DNA of 64,000 nucleotides, from positions 20,440,199 to 20,504,198 of the forward strand of contig NC_045127.1 of assembly GCF_007655135.1 (NCBI RefSeq), read 5' to 3'. Both the position numbers and the translations under genes were made by a program. Of the stretch, positions 59,050 to 64,000 are shown one piece after another. The stretch's first letter is position 1; each line of letters opens with the position of its first letter. The DNA comes from Punica granatum. Its lineage: Eukaryota > Streptophyta > Magnoliopsida > Myrtales > Lythraceae. The notes under the pieces were generated by a model that was not told the origin of the DNA, made no database searches, and was given only the letters and a program-made list of their open reading frames with translations.

Positions 59050-59471
59050 GCATTTATGTCATTAACTTAATCACAACTCACCACATGCCATCTCTCTAGC
59101 TTTCTCACTCTTCAAATGCTCTCCAAGACTTGAAGAAACCGTAGCAAGCTTCAGTAAAGCGAAACCAAGCAAAACACCAAAGACTTAAGTCGAAATCATG
59201 GTATTTACCATCCCAGCTTATATCCAAACTTCACCAAACTTCATATCCCACATGTTTTCGATCCCCTCTATACATTTCAGAGCTTAGATTTTAAGTTTGA
59301 GGCCTCCAACCCATCGGAATAGTCACCACAGAATCGAACTTCCCTAGGGTGTCAAGGGGTTGAGAAATCCAAGAAAAACCCGTCGGTTTTAGCCTAGCAC
59401 GAAGAAACAGCCCGACTGCCCAGTTGGGTCGAATTTTCTGACTATTCTTGCGGTTTTCTTGCAGATTGGGT

Positions 59472-59909
59472 CCATCCGAGACTCTTTTTGCAAAACGACA
59501 ACTGCAACCACCTCTGGGGGTCTCTTAGGAGTTGGGAACCACTGGCCTTGCCTCAAAATTCCATCGGAAGATACCGTGGTGACGTTCGACTCGAAAACTG
59601 CCTAGTCGAGTCTGTTTTCTAGACGTACTCTGTTTTTCGTGATCTATGCAGAGCTATACGGGTCAGCCCGACAGGTTTGGAACCAAATGGCCATCCGAGA
59701 CTCTTTTTGCAAAACGACAACTGCAACCACCTCTGGGGGTCTCTTAGGAGTTGGGAACCACTGGCCTTGCCTCAAAATTCCATCGGAAGATACCGTGGTG
59801 ACGTTCGACTCGAAAACTGCCTAGTCGAGTCTGTTTTCTAGACGTACTCTGTTTTTCGTGATCTATGCAGAGCTATACGGGTCAGCCCGACAGGTTTGGA
59901 ACCAAATGG
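59472..59909 (+). repeat. Identical 219-bp tandem duplication in the solo LTR
   Basis: The unit starting CCATCCGAGACTCTTTTTGC occurs at 59472 and again at 59691, without any difference that I can see over 219 bp. A third, diverged module copy follows to about 60020. It occupies the module-repeat position of this LTR type. Confidence 0.9.
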
Positions 59910-61522
59910 CCACCACTGTCACCTCCAGGGGTTAGTCAGGAGTCGGGAGCCACTGACCTTGCATCAAAATTCCATTGGGAGCCACCGTGGTGACCTCCGA
60001 CCCAAAAATTGCCCAGTCGGGTCGAGAAGCTACCATTCGGGTCTGTCTTGTGCCATTCGGGTCGGTTCAACAAAAAACAGCCCAAACTCGACCCACCAAA
60101 GGTCCAATCCAACTTCTAACAGTCTCATCCCGCATCCCGGGACTAGGTATGACCATTCCCGACTTAGAGGAGCTAGAACTTTTACGTTTTCGTTGTGTTT
60201 ACGGAGTTATAAGTTGATTTTATGCATGTTTTACTTCCAAGTTTTAATTTTTATGCAATTTCAATGTTATATCATGCATGTTTGTCATCGTATTACGTGC
60301 CAGCATGTCGGGAAATGTTTAAATCGAAGTTGAGGAAATCATATCGACTTGGAAAAGCCTAGATACCTCTCGAATTAACCTCTTGGAGAGGTAACTGAGA
60401 TGTATTCTTGACCTAACCAAACACTAGATAATGGGTAGACAGAACTCTAAGTTCCAAATCTAGAGTCAAAACACGAGTTTGACTAATTTAGTGGAATTTC
60501 AGTGTCACAATACAGAACAATTGTGAAAGCAATCCAAATGCAAAACGTTTTGCATGATTGCTTGTTTAGCATATGGCATTTGCTTGCAAAATATCCCTGG
60601 GTTAATAACTTGTTAATCCACGTATACATGGCAATAACAAACACATTGTCTGCAATCTACATGTTGTTTGTTAATTTTCTGCTCTTGTTTGTCTATGCGA
60701 ATCGAGCCCAACCCATAGGACGCATTGCACTTAGGATTCAATGCCCTAACCATCAGTCACGGGGTCCGATGCCCTATTCACTGAGAGCGTATTTGAATTT
60801 CGATTTTTCGGTTTTTCCCTGAACTCACGGTGAGTCAAAGTGGAATAATAACCGAACGTAAACTGAATGGGATTCGATCATTTGTTTTTCTGAGAGCATT
60901 GTAAGGATTTATTTTGTACATTCAGTCTGTAAGAATCTCAGTCGGTGAGCGAACGGTCCGAGAGTCGAATCGATTGAATCGGTCTAGTGCTTGCCCAGAT
61001 AAGAGTAGACCCAAGATATCGCGGTTCCAGTTCAAGCAAGAATTCAACCATCATGGTTTGATGAATTGTAACGCAAGACTGTGAACTGATTCCCCGACAT
61101 ATAGGTCTACTTCTCTCTCGGCTTTTCAACCGACATCCTTTGGTTCACCGAATTTTCGGTGTCAAAACGTGCAAGCCGAGCGCAACCTAATTCATGCAGT
61201 AAATGAAATAAAACTTACAAGTCTAGCAAACCAGAGTACTGGAAGGGTGTGCGGGATATAGGTCCGCACGTAACATCAACCCCCGAACACAGACTTTCCA
61301 GTTCTGCACAGAACAATGCCTTAGCAAAACAAGGTGTTTCATACCCCTAGACCTAGGTAACTTATCGGCCCTCGACCTTCGGGTCGTTAAATGATAAGTG
61401 CTGACTCCTTCTCGCGCGTGTCCGTCATGCATTCTCCGGAAGGTGGACACTCTCAAGCCGCGCGATCCAAAAGCGAGCATGCGGGCCCCTACGAGAGTCC
61501 ACATTCGGGTCCGTCCGACGAC

Positions 61523-63427
61523 CGCCCACTTCGGGATTTCCAGTCGTACCTCTATTTTGCCCTAACTTTTACCTAGGATGCCCCACGGGGCGTTTCAACC
61601 TAGTGGGCTCAATTCTTTTGTCTCTCAAGTTTGCGAAGAAGAAGAGCCCGGAGAACTCGACTCCCGAGTCTGCATTGTTTTTGCATTATGTCTCCACCGA
61701 GGAGGCGTGATTGTTGCCCTCTTTTTGTGTCGGGTTTATTGATTCCTTTGATTTCTTGGTTGGCGCCATTGGTAAGCTTGGTGAACCTTGGCATTGTCTG
61801 GGTTTTCTTGATTGGCGGGTTTGCTCGCCATCTTTCCTGAAACCAAGGCCTATTTGTGCCCCTTGGATTTGCATCGTTCCTTCCGACTTTTACATTATTG
61901 CGGGTACTTTGTGCGCTTCGCCTCGTCGAGACTTGGTGTTCGGTGCATTCGGGAGCTAAATCATTGTTTCTTCTCCCTTGTAAACTTTATAAATGGTTTC
62001 CCCTTATGTCTACAAACTGAAAAATACGAAGTTGCCCTAGAGATTTGGGTGACCTAGGTTGTCTTGCTGCTTGCCATGGGAGACGCCCACTTTTGACGCC
62101 GATGACTTGGAGCGTTCTGACGTCGCTTGCTGGAGTGACCCATTATGGTGACCTCGGTGCAAACTTCAACCAGGGAAGCCCTAATGTATGTCGATTACCG
62201 AGGTTGTGGTGGCGCGAGCTTCAATCGGGGATGCCCTAGTGTACGTTGCTTGTTAAGGATGTGCTGGCGCGAGCTTCAATTAGAAATTCCCCAGTGTACG
62301 TCGCTTGGAAGTGCCCTTGGTGGGTGAATGAGGTCTGAGGTGTCTCGGCAGGAGCTTCGAACGGAAATGCCCCTGTCGGAGTGTTGATGTGGCTCGTGGA
62401 GGGCGTCTTGTGCAATTCACCATCTTGATCGAGCTTTTTGGCTCCAGCATCATGTGTACACTGGAGAGGCGTGCTCTAGGAGTTGATGGACGTGTTGGCC
62501 CCGGAGGCAATGCTTGTCGTCAACTAAGACGGCTGTACTGACGGCATGTGGTTCCTTTGGTCGATTTCGCCTTCGTCCTCATGGGCCTCATCGTCGGACC
62601 CTTCCCCCGCCAAAGTATAGGGAGAACAACCCGATAGGAGTTCTCGGGGAGGTGTGAACCTGTGCATCGCTCTTCAACTGTGACCAACGTGTCCCTCTGA
62701 AGGATGACAAAGAAGATGATGCATTTAGGCGATTATGCGGTGTAGTGCACGGTAAGAAATGTCAAGTGGGCCCATGTGAAATCTTAGTCCAGCATGCGAC
62801 CCATGGGGTGTCGCATGTGGGGATACTCAATCTCCGAGGGTCCAGTCATTACCACCCTAGAGTGGTTAGATCGAGACTGGGGGCCGCATAGGCATACTTT
62901 CTCTGGTTGTGGGTAGGCAGACGTAGCCATCCTAGGGAAGGCTCAAGGAGCCAGGCCCCACAGGAACAGGCTGGTTGAATAAACCCAATAGAACTAGAAG
63001 GGCATCCTTGGGACTGTCTTGATGCCCCCCTTGAGGGGTTTGTCCCGACCAGGAGCTTGTTTCAAAGTGCATCGAAGTAAATGGCGAGCAAAGATAGAGT
63101 TTATGATGAAATGTGCGCGAGGAATGCATGTTGCTTAGGCAATCGGTCGGTGACGATAGCGGAGGGTCGGCAGGGCTTCCGTCCTTTAAGATGCCACTCA
63201 AGCGGCTTTTTGGATTGAGTTTGACTGCCTTGAATGGAACTTGGAAACAAAAATGCTTGGAATGAGCAAAGGAGAGTGCTAGTGTAGATGCTAAAAACTT
63301 TTAAAAGATGCACGCAGGGATTTTCATTAAGATTAGAGGTTTTGCTACAACAAAAAGGATCCTTCTTCCATAGTGCGGCCTATAGTGTTGCCTGCACTCG
63401 AGAAATATTATATAGCTATATGCGGCC
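61523..63427 (-). other. Non-coding 3' internal region of element E, right part
   Basis: Blocks homologous to 33555-35330 and 10380-11990: TTTTNCCTAGG and GGGCTCGATTC-like words near 61570-61620, pyrimidine-rich 61700-61850, three GATGCCCC-type units (62162-62320), GGACCCTTCCCC near 62595, GGGCCCATGTG near 62767. No gene recognised. Confidence 0.65.
62162..62320 (-). repeat. Three-copy GATGCCCTAGT repeat, element E
   Basis: Units with CTTCAANNNGGGAANCC and GTACGTNGCTTG at about 60-bp spacing; homologous to 34274-34450. Confidence 0.65.
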
Positions 63428-64000
63428 TTATGGGGAGGTCGGCTCCTCCTCTTTGTCTTCATCCATGCCTTGGGCGTAGACGTCAATCAAGTTGATTGCT
63501 GGTCCTGAGCTCAACACGTGGTCGGAAAGGGGGTTATTCTGGACGTTTTGTGGCTTCACCGCATTGAACGAGATTTCATTTTTGTTGATCATGTCCTGGA
63601 TCTTGTCCCGTAACTTCCAGCAGTTGTCGGTGGTATGGCTTGGGGCTCCCTGGTGGTACTCGTAATGCAAGTCCTAGTTGTGTGCCGCCGGATTGAAGTT
63701 GGGAGTAGGCGCTACTGGTGTGATCTTACCACCTGCGAGGAGTTGTCGATATGCTTGGGAAAGCGGCACTAGCAAGGGAGTGAACTGCTTGTGCTGGCGA
63801 GGTTATGTTGTATTGCCTCGCTGAACCTGCAGGTCTGGGGCCTGCTACGCTGACTGAGGAGCTCTCACGATCGGTGGCCTATATTACTGGCTTTGAGATT
63901 TGGGACTGGTAGTGCACAGGCGGCGGGGCGTATGTTGGAGCAGTCGACAGTGTGGTCGTAAAGCTCATTGAGTACTGTTGGGGCCCCTGGTATCCCGGAT
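63428..64000 (-). pseudogene. C-terminal gag relic of element E (cut by window edge)
   Basis: From 64000 down, the minus strand reads QQYSMSFTT, then a Pro-rich segment and, after a frameshift, LSQAYRQLLAGGKITPVAP and NFNPAAHN. A TAG (63674-63676) is followed by a zinc-finger-like stretch (YEYHQGAPSHTTDNC), KLRDKIQDMINKNEISFNAV, NVQNNPLSDH and an acidic end DEDKEEEPTSP with a stop at 63428. These blocks match the end of the 12015-14057 copy. The first Cys of the usual finger is Tyr here. The N-terminal part lies beyond position 64000. Confidence 0.85.

Larger units (their letters stand above)
57563..61517 (+). mobile_element. Solo LTR in opposite orientation (3.96 kb)
   Basis: Reads TGTCAGCACCCCATTTTGGC on the + strand and ends GGGTCCGTCCG, where GTACA is expected, so the terminus has decayed. 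No PBS or PPT. It belongs to the LTR2 type (CCGACTGGG modules, no GC-rich patch). A TATA-like box lies at 59041 and a perfect 219-bp tandem duplication at 59472-59909. It is the only element here transcribed toward increasing coordinates. Confidence 0.9.
55983..64000 (-). mobile_element. Element E: internal region of an older pol-less element (cut by window edge)
   Basis: On the minus strand this reads the C-terminal part of gag (64000-63428), the conserved non-coding 3' region (63427-61523 and 57562-56182) and a minisatellite (56181-55983). Element B's outer LTR abuts the minisatellite, so B or the A+B composite inserted there; the PPT and 3' LTR of E should lie left of the window. Joining 57562 to 61523 gives an uninterrupted block like 33545-33575. 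Confidence 0.8.

Noticed and set aside
1..64000. Host genes, tRNA or rRNA genes
   Set aside because: Nearly every stretch is assigned to an LTR or an element body by repetition within the window; no long uninterrupted ORF with a recognisable host domain and no convincing cloverleaf was seen. A profile search would be needed to exclude small RNAs.

Overview
The window is plant nuclear DNA made almost entirely of LTR retrotransposons nested inside one another. I found no host gene, tRNA, rRNA or CRISPR array. The relic Gag and upstream-ORF proteins resemble, from memory, retroelement proteins that are very abundant in pomegranate (Punica granatum, Myrtales). The species is therefore an inference. 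All coding remnants lie on the minus strand and all are broken, many by changes that look like C-to-T (Arg CGA to TGA, Gln CAA/CAG to stop), as expected of silenced, methylated repeats.

The elements share one design, read on the minus strand. A very long LTR (4.3-5.8 kb, TGTCAGCACC...GTACA) is followed by a primer-binding site TGGCGACTCCACTGGGG (tRNA-Arg type), a leader of about 550 bp, an ORF for a DUF7745-like protein with a C-terminal coiled coil, gag, about 3.5 kb of non-coding sequence with a 27-30 bp minisatellite, a polypurine tract, and the second LTR. The long LTRs, tRNA-Arg primer, extra ORF upstream of gag and variable 3' tandem repeats fit the Tat/Ogre branch of Ty3/gypsy. I saw no protease, reverse transcriptase, RNase H or integrase sequence, so the copies look non-autonomous.

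Layout, with + strand coordinates (every element is minus-oriented except the LTR at 57563-61517). Element A: 5' part, 1-8529. Element B: LTR 3404-8529, internal 8530-15181, other LTR 15182-55982, which is split by later insertions. Elements A and B share the LTR at 3404-8529, which has a PBS on one side and a PPT on the other. Element D, with a second LTR family: 19179-50340, inserted in B's LTR with target duplication CTCAT. Element C: 26475-41338, inserted in D's internal region with target duplication [G/A]CTGC. A solo LTR, 50371-54814, sits in B's LTR with target duplication AGATA. A 706-bp foreign solo-LTR-like element, 49523-50228, sits in D's LTR with target duplication TCATG. Element E: an older internal region, 55983-64000, which holds an oppositely oriented solo LTR (57563-61517, target duplication ACAAC/ACGAC).

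Elements C and D have lost gag, and a shared non-coding segment stands in its place. Elements A, B and E keep decayed gag, and A keeps most of the DUF7745 ORF. The points most worth following are the pol-less giant-LTR family itself, the rapidly changing minisatellites at one fixed position, the chimeric shared LTR, a second PBS-like motif inside the LTRs, and an in-frame stop at the same Gag codon in two copies.
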